Shown here: piece by piece, positions 42,255 through 52,949 of the stretch | Layout: every line of letters starts with the position of its first letter | Numbering within the stretch: the stretch's first letter is position 1 | Source: Cladosporium sp. IMV 00045 | Taxonomy: Eukaryota; Ascomycota; Dothideomycetes; Cladosporiales; Cladosporiaceae | DNA: 64,000 nucleotides | Reading direction: 5' to 3' | Assembly (NCBI GenBank): GCA_001931905.2 | Contig: MSJI02000181.1 | Location: 1 to 64,000, forward strand | Notes under the pieces: generated by a model | Databases searched by the model: none | The model's input: only the letters and a program-made list of their open reading frames with translations | What the model was told of the DNA's origin: nothing | Made by a program: the position numbers and the translations under genes

Positions 42255-45200
42255 ATGCCTTCAGACATCAGGTCATTTTTCGGCGGCAAGCCCGCAGGCT
42301 CGCCTGCTGAGCCGGCGAAACCCAAGAAGGCCGAAGAACCAAAGAAACGCGGCCGAGCGAGGAAGGTTGTGGAGGACGACGAGGACGACGAGCCTGCACC
42401 AAAGAAGGCGACGCCCAACAAGGCTTCCGCGAAGAAGCAGCCCGAACCTGACCCTGTTATGGAGGAAACTACCGCGGACGACTTCTTCGGCAAGGGAAAC
42501 AAGCCCAAACGAAGCGAACCGGTCCGTCCGAAAGCTCCAAGCAAGCCTGCAACCAAGAAAGAGGTAGAGGAAGAGTCGAAACCAACAAAGTCAAGTAGCA
42601 AGAAAGCTACACCCAATGGAAAGACCTCGACGAGAAATAAGCCAACAAAGAGCTATGCCGAGTTTGACGCAGACGATTTCCCAGATGACGACATGGAGGA
42701 CGACGCGGACGACGTATTCAAAGCCGGCGCAAAATCAGGACGCAAGATGGATGATGCATATGAAGAAGGCACCGACGACGAAGACGATGCACCGGTGCAG
42801 CCAAAGAGGACAACAGGAAGGACGAGCAAGCAGAAGACACTCAGAGGCCATGACCAGGATGACAACGATGAAGATGTCGAGATGAAAGACACAAATGCCG
42901 ACGACGATTTCGTTGTGCCGGACGACGACGAAGAGATTGTCGAGGACAAGCCTGCTACGAAGACGAAATCTGCGGCTGCCAAAAAGCGTAAAGCTCCTGT
43001 GGTGGACGATGACGATGACGATCTGGACATCGAAGAAACGAAGCCTACAAGAAAGCGTGCCTCGCCTGTGAAGAATGCTACTCCTGCCAAGAAGCAGAAG
43101 AAAGAAGAACCCAAGACCAATAACTCCGTGCAAGCTATCTTCGACAGCATACCGACGATCGAGCCTCCATCTCCTTCGGGTGACGGTGACACGAAGAAAA
43201 AGTTCCAGTATGGCCAACACAAGAACGCAGAGGCGCCTGCAGGCGCCATCGATCCGTCGGATTACCCAACCGGCCAGGACAACTGTCTGGCTGGGCTCAG
43301 CTTCGTTTTCACCGGTCAACTTGCCACCTTGGGACGTGAGGCAGGATCCGCACTTGTCAAGCAATATGGTGGAAAGGTCATGACTGCCCCATCAAAGAAG
43401 ACAAGCTACGTCGTCTTAGGTGAAGAAGCTGGCCCAAAGAAGATCCAAACGATCAAGGCTCACAAGCTCAAGGTCATCCAAGAGGAAGGCCTTTTTGACC
43501 TCATCAGGAAGCTCCCTGCCAATGGTGGAGATTCTGCCGCAGCTGAAGAGTACGCAAAGAAACAACAAAAGGAGGAAGAAAACATCCGCAAGGCCGCAGC
43601 GGAGATGGAGCAACAAGAGCGGGCGAAGCTGGCTGCTGCTAAACCTAAACCGCAAGCAAATGGTTCCGCATCAGCATCACAGCAGTCAGGAAAGGCTAGA
43701 GCTGAGGGACAGGATCCAAAGAATCAGCTGTGGACTGTTCGGTATGCGCCGCAGTCGCTGAGCCAAATCTGCGGCAACAAAGCACAAGTGGAGAAGCTTG
43801 GTCGCTGGCTCCGAGCGTTTCCTAAGAATCAGCGTACCAATTTCAAGATGCCGGGTGCTGATGGTAGTGGCACATTCAGAGCAGTCATGATTCATGGCCC
43901 ACCAGGCATTGGCAAAACTACAGCAGCGCATTTGGTGGCAAAGCTCGAAGGCTACGACATCGTCGAATCAAACGCATCTGACACTCGCTCCAAAAAGCTC
44001 ATTGAGAGCAGCTTGAAGGGTGTGCTGAGCACAACTTCGCTTATGGGTTACTTCTCTACTGGTGCCGATCAGGTTGAGGCTAGCAAGAAGAAACTCGTAC
44101 TCATCATGGATGAGGTCGACGGTCTGTCAGCAGGTGATCGTGGTGGCGTCGGTGCCATTGCTGCAGTTGCGAAGAAATCACAAATCCCCATGATTCTGAT
44201 CTGCAACGAACGAAAACAACCCAAGATGAGACCTTTCGACTTTGTTACGTACGATTTAGGCTTCCGTCGCCCAACTACGGAGATGATCCGTAGCCGCATC
44301 AGCTCAATTGCCTACAAAGAGGAGCTCAAAATGCCCGCAAACGTAATGACCGCTCTGATCGAGGGCACTGGAGCCGACATTCGGCAGGTCATCAACATGA
44401 TCAGTACTGCCAAGCTTGACGCGGCAAACATGAGTTACGAGGACAGCAAAGACATGTCCAAAGCGTGGGAGAAGCACATTGTCCTCAAGCCGTGGGACAT
44501 GGTCGGCAAGATTCTCAACGGCTCCATGTTCAACCCGGCCAACAATTCGTCATTGAACGACAAGCAGGAACTCTACTTCAATGATCATGACTTCGCACCT
44601 CTCATGTTGCAGGAGAACTACCTTGGCACAAAGCCGACTCGTTCTGGCAAATACAATGCCCAGCCAAAGAAGAAGGCCCTCGCCGATCTCGACCTCATCT
44701 CCAAAGCAGCCGACTCCATTAGTGATGGAGATTTGGTTGACCGCATGATTCACGGCTCACAGCAACAATGGTCTCTCATGCCCACGCACGCCATGTTCTC
44801 CTTCGTTCGCCCCGCTTCTTTCGTCTACGGCTCTATGGCAGGCAACCAGACTCGTTTCACGTCATGGATGGGCAAGAACAGCACCCAGGGCAAGTTGATG
44901 AGAATGATCAAGGAGATCCAGGGACACATGCGCTTGAGGACGTCTGGCGACCGATTCGAGATTCGCCAAACCTACCTCCCACTACTTTTCGATCGTCTGA
45001 TCAAACGCTTGCAAGTCGAAGGCAAAGACGCCGTGCCAGAAATTATCGAGCTCATGGACGAGTACTTCCTGACCAAAGACGACTGGGACGCCATCATGGA
45101 GCTCGGTGTTGGCGATGCCGATATGGAGAAAATCAAGATTGAGACTCAAGCGAAGGCTACTTTCACCAGACTGTAAGTTGACACATCCCCTCCTTCACGG

Positions 45201-45562
45201 CAAGACCTCTCACTAACCCCCAATGCAGATATAACCAAAAATCTCACCCCCTCCCCTTCATCAAATCCTCCCAAGTTGTCGCGCCCAAAAAGGGCGCCAC
45301 CAAAGAAAAGCCCGATCTGGAAGAAGCGCTCGAGGAATCCGAAGAGGAAGCCGCCGACGATGCCGACGTCAAAGAAGCAGAAGACGACAACGACCTCTCG
45401 AAAGACAAATACGTCAAGGCGCCCAAGAAGAAGAGGGCACCAGCCGCGAAGGGTAAGGGCAAAGGCAAGAAGGCCGCTGATAACGATGACGACGACGACG
45501 ACGTCAAGCCTGCTAAGGGGAAGGGCAAGGCGGCTGCTGGGAAAGGTCGGGCGAAGAAGTAG
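42255..45562 (+). CDS. RFC1: Replication factor C subunit 1, copy A
   Basis: Exons 42255-45172 and 45229-45562, 1083 residues. The N-terminus SDIRSFFGGK looks like a PCNA-binding PIP box. About 330 residues of acidic/basic low-complexity sequence follow, then a BRCT domain (NCLAGLSFVFTGQLATLGR, TAPSKKTSYVVLG). The AAA+ module has Walker A GPPGIGKTT, Walker B LIMDEVDG and the sensor/arginine region, followed by the RFC1 C-terminal domain and a Lys-rich tail. RFC1 is the large subunit of the clamp loader that places PCNA on DNA; nuclear. Single-copy in most fungi, so a second full copy 14.75 kb away is notable. The two proteins differ at few positions, mostly in the low-complexity part. Confidence 0.96.
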
Positions 45563-46117
45563 GCTGTCCGTCTTGCAAGCCTTTCGGCTCTAGCAACACG
45601 ATTCTGGGGAACACGAGTGACTTTCAGTAAAGGCGTTCGGAAACTGGCAGCGCATTTCATTGTAGGAGGAATCAGGAGAGTTTGCATTGACTGGGTGCTG
45701 AAAAGGCATGTAATATACGCATTGATCCAACACTGCGTTTGTAGAATACCGAAACAATCAGAAGCGAGTCTTGACCTCACCCCGCCTCACGCGGATACGA
45801 TGAAACTATTGGGTTCCAACACGATTTGAAGATGGCAGGCAAAAATTTACCTTGTAGACAAATGACAAGATTCAAAGAAGATGTGTACAAAAGAAAACGC
45901 AATTGAATTTGGACTTCTACCGAATCACACCTCCAACCATCAAAGCACAAAGGAAACTTCTCAACATGGACTTCACTCGACAACAACTTCACTCCGTGAC
46001 GACTAAATCCAAACTTCTGCCAAATCACTCCTCTCCAGACATCAAAGCGCAGAGGGAATTTCCTAACAGGGACTTGACTCAATAACACGTTCACTCCATG
46101 ACGACTTGATCCCGACC
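45563..46117. other. Intergenic between converging genes (copy A)
   Basis: 3' flanks of RFC1 and of the small basic protein gene. The right half holds a two-unit tandem repeat of about 101 bases (45910-46115). No coding sequence supported. Confidence 0.6.
45910..46115. repeat. Tandem repeat, about 101-base unit, two copies (copy A)
   Basis: Unit marks such as ACTTCTACCGAATCAC, CAAAGCACAAAGGAAA and CACTCCGTGACGACT recur about 101 bases later as ACTTCTGCCAAATCAC, CAAAGCGCAGAGGGAA and CACTCCATGACGACT. An equivalent repeat lies in copy B. Confidence 0.8.
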
Positions 46118-46783
46118 TCACTTACGCATCCCATTCAACTCCGCAAACTTCTCCATAAACCTCGAATGCTGGCCCGGAAAACGCCTCGAATATCCCCCAT
46201 CCGGAGCTCCACGGATACCCCAGAGATCACCGTCCGAATCTTCACCAGCGGAGTTTGAGCGGCTTCTCGACGAATGGACACTGTCTCTTGCGCTTTTGGG
46301 GTGGTGGGGCTTCTTGCTTCTGTGGCTTTTGGATCTGCCCGGCTCGCGCTTCATGGAGGAAGAAGAAGTAGCAGCTCGCTCTAGTTTGCTCTCCTCGGCG
46401 CTGGACATGAAGCTGAAGGAGTCGGAGCTTTTCTTGATGATGGACTTGGCGCTGAATGGCTTGTCAGCGGCATGGACAATCGGAATCACCTTGGACTGGT
46501 GAGCTCCGGCGAGGACATCGTCAATACCACTGATTCCCAAACCAATGACAGGCTTACGTTCGGTCTGGTGAGGAGCAGTGGCGCGCTTGGTGTTTTTCGT
46601 TGATGGGATACGGAACGCATCTGAGCGTTGGAGGTCAGTTTTCTTCGAGGTTTTGGGGGATTCTTCGGTGGAGTGGGAGGAGAGCTGACGGGTGTAGTTG
46701 TAGAGGGTGAGAGAGCTGATGGCGCCGCCTTCGAGGTCGGGACGAGGAGAGAAGTGGCCTGAAGTCTTGGAGTTGAGCGACAT
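46118..46783 (-). CDS. Small Ser/Lys-rich protein of unknown function, copy A
   Basis: An intronless frame of 221 residues from MSLNSKTSG; the frame is open upstream, but this Met is the one preserved in copy B with matching downstream sequence. Composition is Ser-, Lys-, Arg- and His-rich with KSHRSKKPHHPK and SRSRSNS, suggesting a disordered, possibly nuclear protein. The ends are the most ordered: GHFSPRPDLEGG near the start and DGDLWGIRGAPDGGYSRRFPGQH at the end. I do not recognise the family. Copy B encodes 220 residues with conserved frame throughout, which supports a real protein. Confidence 0.7.
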   Translation of the reverse strand: MSLNSKTSGHFSPRPDLEGGAISSLTLYNYTRQLSSHSTEESPKTSKKTDLQRSDAFRIPSTKNTKRATAPHQTERKPVIGLGISGIDDVLAGAHQSKVIPIVHAADKPFSAKSIIKKSSDSFSFMSSAEESKLERAATSSSSMKREPGRSKSHRSKKPHHPKSARDSVHSSRSRSNSAGEDSDGDLWGIRGAPDGGYSRRFPGQHSRFMEKFAELNGMRK

Positions 46784-47561
46784 TACGAGATGATGGCTTT
46801 GCGGGTTGATGGTGGGGATTTGTTGGATGGTCGGGTTGTTGGGTTGGGTGAGGATGGGGTTGCGAGAGGTATTTTGGAGAGTCATGGTTTGAGGAAGTCT
46901 TATGGAAAGGGGGGGGGAAAGGGTTAATGCCTTTGTGAACGCAACACCTACTGTTTGTGAAGAGTCGTTTTCTTGGTGGGTGATTTCTTTGTGTCGGATT
47001 GTAGTGACTTTGCAAAGACAATCCATTTGGACCGACTGGGACGATTCCGCAGGATGTATGAAGTATCCATTTCGAGCATGATATGAGATCGCCGTGATCT
47101 ATATTAGCATTGATTACTTCGACAAAACATCGGGTAACTTTTGGGCAAAGGTCAAACGAGTTGGTACCTATTCGCGCCGGTGCTTAATTGAGTGTTTTGC
47201 TGGCTGACGGCTCCTCGACTAACAAAGAAACCATGCTGGTGGACAAAGCAATCACTGATCCACATCACAGGTGATGATCTTCAATTTGCACTGCATTTAC
47301 CGGTTGCATTCATGGATGAATCTGTTGGTGACTACCTATTTTTCGGGAGCTGAAGCTCCAAGGACCGCTCTCCGTGAGTTGCCTTTGGCAGCGCTTGGAC
47401 GGATGATATCACTCATTCTCACCCTGATCGCTCCTTGATCTGACTTGTGGATATGGAAGCTTGGGTGCAGGCACCCTTGCGATCTGTTTGTTCAACATCT
47501 TGCCTCTGTGAATGCCAACATCTTGACCCCCCCTAGTCGCTTGCGTTATGATTGTCCCGGC
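46784..47561. other. Intergenic, no gene seen (copy A)
   Basis: 5' flank of the small Ser/Lys-rich gene and 3' flank of the next gene. It is less conserved with copy B than the coding parts. Confidence 0.55.
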
Positions 47562-48152
47562 TCAAAGGTAGTGAGTGGCCTGCAGATATGGATGAGTGCC
47601 ACGACGCAAGGTAGCTTTGGCAAGCATACTCTTGGACTGTTCGTAAAGAGCCTCCAGGGCGAGTAGATCTGTGTTGGCCCGTGGTCCTTGAATCAAAGTG
47701 ACGAGCGTTGCTCGAGGAGTCATCCTCCAGATAGTACCAACAACAGCAGCGCTACGACAGCTATCACTGGTACCTGCGAGAGCCACAGTGGGGCGACTGT
47801 CCAGAACATAGCTGCCTTTCTGAAGACTGAGGATCAGATCGGCATGTGCTGCGATTCCGTCAGGCACGGTTTCGACATTAAAAGCGATATTGAAATACGA
47901 ACCGAGAATCTGCTCCCTCAACTGCAAAGCCCCAGCACCGAGGGCTTGCTTCTCTTGAGCTTTAGCGACAGCAGTCTCAACAGCAGCGGCGACGTGTTTT
48001 TCGATTAACGTCGGCAAAGTCGCCTCCATGGCCGCAATGAGTTGCTTCTTGAGTTCTTCGCCCGTCTTCAAAGCGCCGGTTTGCTTGTTGACATCGTTCA
48101 AGACATCTTGAACGAGCGACTCGAAACGCTGGCCAATATTTTTGGCCGCCAT
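47562..48152 (-). CDS. Uncharacterised small protein, family 1, copy A
   Basis: The frame is open for 196 codons. Comparison with copy B shows conserved ends and a poorly conserved middle, and a 72-nt intron (47827-47898, donor GTATTT, branch CCTGAC, acceptor CTCAG) would give 172 residues. The N-terminal 75 residues are helical (FESLVQDVLNDVNKQTGALKTGEELKKQL, then Ala-rich). The C-terminal part has TLVTLIQGPRANTDLLALEALYEQ, a pattern shared with the next gene (VEIIIEGPP...AALWGLHALL), so the two are probably distant paralogues. No family recognised. No signal peptide. Confidence 0.65.
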   Translation of the reverse strand: MAAKNIGQRFESLVQDVLNDVNKQTGALKTGEELKKQLIAAMEATLPTLIEKHVAAAVETAVAKAQEKQALGAGALQLREQILGSYFNIAFNVETVPDGIAAHADLILSLQKGSYVLDSRPTVALAGTSDSCRSAAVVGTIWRMTPRATLVTLIQGPRANTDLLALEALYEQSKSMLAKATLRRGTHPYLQATHYL

Positions 48153-48623
48153 TGTGGGCTATTGACGTTAGTATGGGTATACGTGGGCTTTGAGCAGGAT
48201 GATTTGATACCTGGACGAGATTGTGATTCTGCTCGGTTTGGATGAGGTGCTAGGTTTGGGATGGATTGGGGATCGAAGCCAAAGATGAAGCAGCAACAAA
48301 AATAACACTTGAGCACTGACCAACAGTCCAGGCAAGTGAAGTGAATTCATACGTCCAGTTACTTATTGGCACATTAAAGAAGCTGCGCTCGTGACTTCAC
48401 TTATGTGACACCAGGGCAATTCTTGACGCCGCATGATTGAAACAGAAATCTTTTCGTTTGCTCGATTGATGTATTGATCGTTCGCATGCGACTCCTTTGT
48501 TGTTCTACATCCTCCGGAATGACCGCTGCTCTACCCTTCTCGGCCATACCAAGCAGGCACCTTGAAGTAAGCCAACAAAACTTAGGCCTTCTGCCCCTTT
48601 CGCCCTAACAACAATGCCTTACC
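48153..48623. other. Intergenic (copy A)
   Basis: 5' flank of family 1 and 3' flank of family 2; conserved in copy B with scattered changes; no further gene seen. Confidence 0.55.
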
Positions 48624-49172
48624 TCACTTGTAAGTAATAAGATCACCATCCCTGACACCCTTAGCCATGACATTCGACATCTCCCTCTGGAGCAGTGCAT
48701 GAAGGCCCCACAGCGCTGCATGCTCTCCAGCAGCTCCTCCGGTGGCCGGTGGTCCTTCGATGATGATTTCGACGGTGACTCCTTGACTTTCAGTCGCAGG
48801 CTTGGACATACACACCACGCGAGCGATGTAGTCCTCGTCGTGTTTGGTGATGATGATGGACGGTTCGAGGTAAGCTTGGTCGGCCTTTGATGCTACCCTG
48901 TCGAGGATCTTGACGTTCGCTGTATGTATGGTTAGCATGACGGAGATTGACTCGACATTTTCACTTAGGTACTCACTGAGGATATGCTGTCGAAGAAACA
49001 TAGCGTCCAGGAGGGGAACGTGGTTCTTCAACGAAGCCTCGAAAGCGGAAGCGATTTGCTTGCAGACGTCTCCAATGGGTTCCTGGGTACTGGGTTCGTT
49101 CTGGGAATCAATTCTTGCGCCTTGATCTTCGGTAGAGGCCGACTTCTGCTCGACCGTATCGTCGCCAGCCAT
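48624..49172 (-). CDS. Uncharacterised small protein, family 2, copy A
   Basis: The start MAGDD at 49172 is preserved in copy B; the frame is open further upstream. A 57-nt intron (48976 to 48920: GTGAGT donor, GCTAAC branch, ATACAG acceptor) is stop-free and a multiple of three, so both spliced (163 residues) and unspliced (182) forms are in frame. Splicing joins QHIL-T to NVKILDRVASKA. The region after the intron (SIIITKHDEDYIARVVCMS, VTVEIIIEGPPATGG, AALWGLHALLQRE) is almost identical in copy B. The alternation of strands and a final Ala-rich helix resembles a double-stranded RNA-binding fold, but that is only an impression. Confidence 0.68.
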   Translation of the reverse strand: MAGDDTVEQKSASTEDQGARIDSQNEPSTQEPIGDVCKQIASAFEASLKNHVPLLDAMFLRQHILSEYLSENVESISVMLTIHTANVKILDRVASKADQAYLEPSIIITKHDEDYIARVVCMSKPATESQGVTVEIIIEGPPATGGAAGEHAALWGLHALLQREMSNVMAKGVRDGDLITYK

Positions 49173-49749
49173 GTTGCGATGAGTGGTGGTGTCGTTGTTT
49201 CGAAGGGTCAAAGATCTGCGAGTCGAGGTCCCACGATTATTATATCGACTAAGTTCGTACCACATTGATGGCTTGATCTCGTGGTACTGAGATGATGGGG
49301 TATTGGAAGTTGCTTGTCATCGCGAGCTGTGAGCGAGTGACTTTATAGTGTAAGCACGGACTCCATCAAACGAAGTGAATGCAATTGCAGAGTCCCACCA
49401 TGCAGTGAGACCAATGACGACGACAAGTGAAGTAGAAAAGTCACTGCTATGTTGAAGGCGTCCATATCGTGTAGATAAGGGAGATAGAGTTCAAAACGCA
49501 ACGTGAAGTCAGACCTACTCACTGGCAACGTAGATCTTTTCATACGTCCACACTACTTCCATACTCATCGACAAAACTATGCTGAATGTGACCGCAACGT
49601 TTTCTTAGAATAGCACCGATTGTTAACAACCTAGCTTGACAGTCATCAACCGCAATCGATAACAGCAACGCAGGCAGAGCATATCACCTCTCAAGTAATT
49701 CGTGAGTATTTGGCAAAGAGTAACCACCAATCCACTATCTTCTCACTCA
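49173..49749. other. Intergenic, no gene seen
   Basis: 5' flank of the family 2 gene. The similarity to copy B reaches at least to about 49240, after which the window ends on the copy B side. Confidence 0.5.
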
Positions 49750-50334
49750 TCAGCACCCTCTCCCAATCCCACCCCGCAATCTCAAATAACCACACGCCAC
49801 CCCCTCAGCAAAACACCCCAACGCCGGCAAATCCACGAACACCGTCCTAATCGAATGCCACACAAACCAAGTCCTCATGGCCTCCTCATTCCTCGCCCTC
49901 ACAACCTCCTCACTCACCTCATCCTCGCCCAAGGCCCCCGTGATAGTCTGAATCGGCCCAGCAACGGCAGGCACAAAAGCCAAATGCCCAAGTGCGAGCG
50001 CAGCTCCGAAGACGTAGAATCTGGCAACCTCAGCCGTCTCCAAAGTCTCTTGCGAGCGCAGCCATCGGGCGGCGAGGAGGCCGGAGGATGCAGATGCGAG
50101 GTTTAGGGCGGCGATGAGGCTTGCGCTGGGGGCGAGGAAGGTGGACCAGAAGTGGGAGAAGGGCATTCCGGAGATTTTCTCGGGATTGTTCGGTTTTTGC
50201 TTTGATGGCTTTGTTGGTTTGAAGAAGGAGTTGAATAGAGGGTATTGGAATAGGGAGAGGCCGAGAGTGGCGGAGGAGGTGCAGAGGGGTAGGATGAGGC
50301 TGAGATGGTTGCTGCGTGGGTTTAGGGGAGGCAT
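49750..50334 (-). CDS. Four-helix membrane protein, DUF1772-like
   Basis: An intronless frame of 194 residues with four hydrophobic segments: about 13-35 (LILPLCTSSATLGLSLFQYPLF), 65-90 (FLAPSASLIAALNLASASSGLL), 105-130 (FYVFGAALALGHLAFVPAVAG) and 160-190. This size and arrangement fit the DUF1772 family (anthrone oxygenase-like small membrane proteins), as does an Arg-rich final loop with TWFVWHSIRT. The assignment rests on topology rather than a diagnostic motif. Its function in the cell is unknown. Confidence 0.65.
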   Translation of the reverse strand: MPPLNPRSNHLSLILPLCTSSATLGLSLFQYPLFNSFFKPTKPSKQKPNNPEKISGMPFSHFWSTFLAPSASLIAALNLASASSGLLAARWLRSQETLETAEVARFYVFGAALALGHLAFVPAVAGPIQTITGALGEDEVSEEVVRARNEEAMRTWFVWHSIRTVFVDLPALGCFAEGVACGYLRLRGGIGRGC

Positions 50335-50954
50335 TGCTGCTTTGAAGATTTGGGGTATGTTTATTGATTCGATGATGAATGGAGGCAGAGATGTTATGAG
50401 TTGTGTTCATGAGGAAGAACGTTAAATTAACGGTGAAGTTGTTGACACTGTGGAGTTTCGAATCATGTGAATCCTTCGGAATGGCGTTGCCGGACATCGC
50501 CGGACTCCAACAGAGATAGATGCAGTCAACACAATGATCAAATGGACTGATTTCGAGCATCTGGCATCTTTAGCATACCTCTTTTCCTAAAACACTCGAC
50601 TCAGTAATACGAACGACAACGTCATAGAAAAGCTGAAGGCAATCGAATTTAGCGTTCATCCTTCACGACAATGATTGAAAAGGAGCAAACAAGTTTGATT
50701 CCACGCAGATACCTCCTTGTGTAGTGCATCTGGCGAAGTATCATATAAAGGATTGGAAAACCGGATCGTGGAAATCAGGCTGTGGTGACAAGTTACTGTA
50801 AGGACTGTGGTCAATTAAAGGGAAGACAAGCCCGCGTTCAATCGACAATGACCTCGACTTCGAGCAAAACACCAGCTCTAACCAGCACCTCAGTCACTCC
50901 GCCCTCCAAAATCTCAGGGACTAAAGCCTGGCTGACAGGCACAAAAGCCACCCT
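50335..50954. other. Intergenic, no gene seen
   Basis: 5' flank of the four-helix protein gene and 3' flank of the next gene; no coding sequence supported. Confidence 0.5.
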
Positions 50955-51556
50955 CTACTGAACCTCATTCCACGGAAGAACTGGGCTCGTATCGCCAGTC
51001 TCATCATCACCAACATCCCTAGGAACCGTAGCCCTGCTCGCCAAACAATAAACCTTGACAGACCCAATGACCTCATTAATGCACCTGGAAGAGCCAAACC
51101 TCAGCGCCTGCGTGCGAGCATCGTTCGAACCACAATTATCCCCGGAGTAAGTGACAAGGTAGCAATCGCGCGTGAAGCCGTCGGCGATGAAAGCGAAAGA
51201 CTTGGCCGTCGCGTCGTCTTCGGTCGGCAGGCTGACTTGCTCGCAGCGGCTTTCGAAGTCTTTGTTGGGCTCGGTTGGGATCGGGGCGAATTTCAACAAG
51301 TTGAGGTTTTGGGAGGTCGTGCCGGGGTTGGTGCAGCCGGTGGCGGTGTAGGTGACCACATTGACGATTGGGCCTGCGAACCTTGTTACGTTGTGGTCTT
51401 TGGATCTGCTCTGCTAGATGATTGCGTACCGACGCAGCTGCCGGCTCCAACACCGGCTTGTCGCTCCATCAGCTCAACCGGGAGAGTTTCAGCGATCGGG
51501 TTGGCTGCGGTCTTGTAGGCCAAGTAGGCTACCGCGGTGGTGGAAAGAGTCTGCAT
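50955..51556 (-). CDS. Cysteine-containing protein of unknown function, possibly secreted
   Basis: Exons 51556-51430 and 51373-50955, 181 residues; the intron (56 nt, GTACGC donor, TTCGCAG acceptor) restores CVGPIVNVVTYTATGC. The N-terminus MQTLSTTAVAYLAYKTAANPIA is moderately hydrophobic and could be a weak signal peptide, followed by LMERQ, which resembles a propeptide end. The rest has seven Cys spread over the chain and motifs such as DGFTRDCYLVTYSGDNCGSND, suggesting disulfide bonds and an extracellular place. The tail is acidic. No family recognised. The start is the least certain part. Confidence 0.65.
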
Positions 51557-52949
51557 CTGTCAGAATCCGGCTGGATTGGCTTCGCAGAAGACATTAGACA
51601 TACGCTGAAACGCATTTTAACTTGCAAGTATTGACGTGAGTCTGAGTCTTTGAATAAGCAAGCAATTGGTAATGGTCACCGATATTCTAAGCGAGTGTCG
51701 AGTGTTTGTCGAAATCGTTCAAAAGCAGTGGGTCAACAAGACTCTTATACCCATTGATCGAGAAACATCATCAACCGAACCCTCAGCAGAAGATGAGGCC
51801 ATGATTCCTAAGGCGAACAACTCGTCTCGCGGCCAGTTGTTGCACGCAGGCTGCTGACTGGTAGCAGTGGCGGCGAATGTGGAGATCGCGGATAGTCACT
51901 CGTTTGTATCGCTCTTTGTCCACCAACATTTCGATCGAAGCTCTCCTGAGCATTGTATGCTTTTTGAGATCAATGGCATCTCCGGCCACAATCGGCCAAC
52001 ACGGCGGCGTCGCGACTAGTGTTTGATGGATGCTGTGGAACGGGTTCGGTGGGCCCATAAGCCTGAGTTCCTGCATTAGAGGTGCGACACCAACACAGCC
52101 CTTCAGTCTGGTGATCAAGGCGAATAGTCTGCAAAGAGCAAATACAAAAGCGTGGAATGTGAGCGTGACATTGATCAGATCTCACACAGCTGGATTGAGG
52201 ATTGTATGACACGATGTTGAGCTCCCAAAGGAAAGCGGGCGAACGCCACCGCTACCTGGCCGTCCGGTGAGAGCCTGGTGGTCCTAGAAGTGTGTTGCCA
52301 TTGTCACGAGACTTATCGGATGTGTAAATGAGCTGTAAAGAGCCAAAATGGCGCCTGAAGCATTCCAGTGGTGCACCGGTCAGGATTGATGAGCCGTGGT
52401 AGTAGTCCTTGAATCGCAGCGCATCCTCGCGGGTTGTTCTCCGTTAGCATTCGAAATACTGTATCAGAGCAGGCTCTAGCAGGATAGATAGCTCTTCACA
52501 AACACACCGCAGACTTGGAAGTGTATACATATGCATGCAGTCGTGAAGTACCGTGTACCGAACAAGGGTACACAAAGATCGACATGAAGAAATCCCGATC
52601 CTCAGGTTTCTCCCTCCCAAGTCGAAACAGACGGCACGACGTCATGTCACATGCGAAAAGCAACCACGAATGCCTGCTGTTGATCACCACTCAACCTCAA
52701 TGGAATATTTCTTGATTCTCACCTGAACCATATACATGTAGCTTACTGAAAACCATAATCCATCTTGCTGAATATTACATATCTCAGAATCACTACACGC
52801 TGCAACCCTTGACGTACACGCTCTTCACCACCCTCATTCGCAGCATTCGCAGAGCAGCAGATCTATCCAAAGAAAGAAAGTCAACAAAAGGCATCTCCAG
52901 CGGCGCATTTTCTCAAACAAGAAAATAACACCACTCACCAAGCGCAACA
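51557..52949. other. Long intergenic region, no gene seen
   Basis: 1.4 kb with divergent genes on both sides, so promoters for both. Short frames (for example minus 51783-52118) lack motifs. Confidence 0.5.

Larger units (their letters stand above)
41963..49262 (+). repeat. Duplicated block, copy A (about 7.3 kb)
   Basis: This stretch matches 56718-64000 in the same orientation. It holds RFC1 and three small minus-strand genes in the same order. Coding parts match at a few per cent difference; intergenic parts and introns differ more, with small indels. The left limit is set only by the N gap before copy B. Confidence 0.93.

Noticed and set aside
42653..43364. Long minus-strand frames opposite RFC1 (and 57407-57955 in copy B)
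   Set aside because: Ser-rich shadows produced by the Asp/Glu/Lys-rich coding strand; conserved only because RFC1 is.
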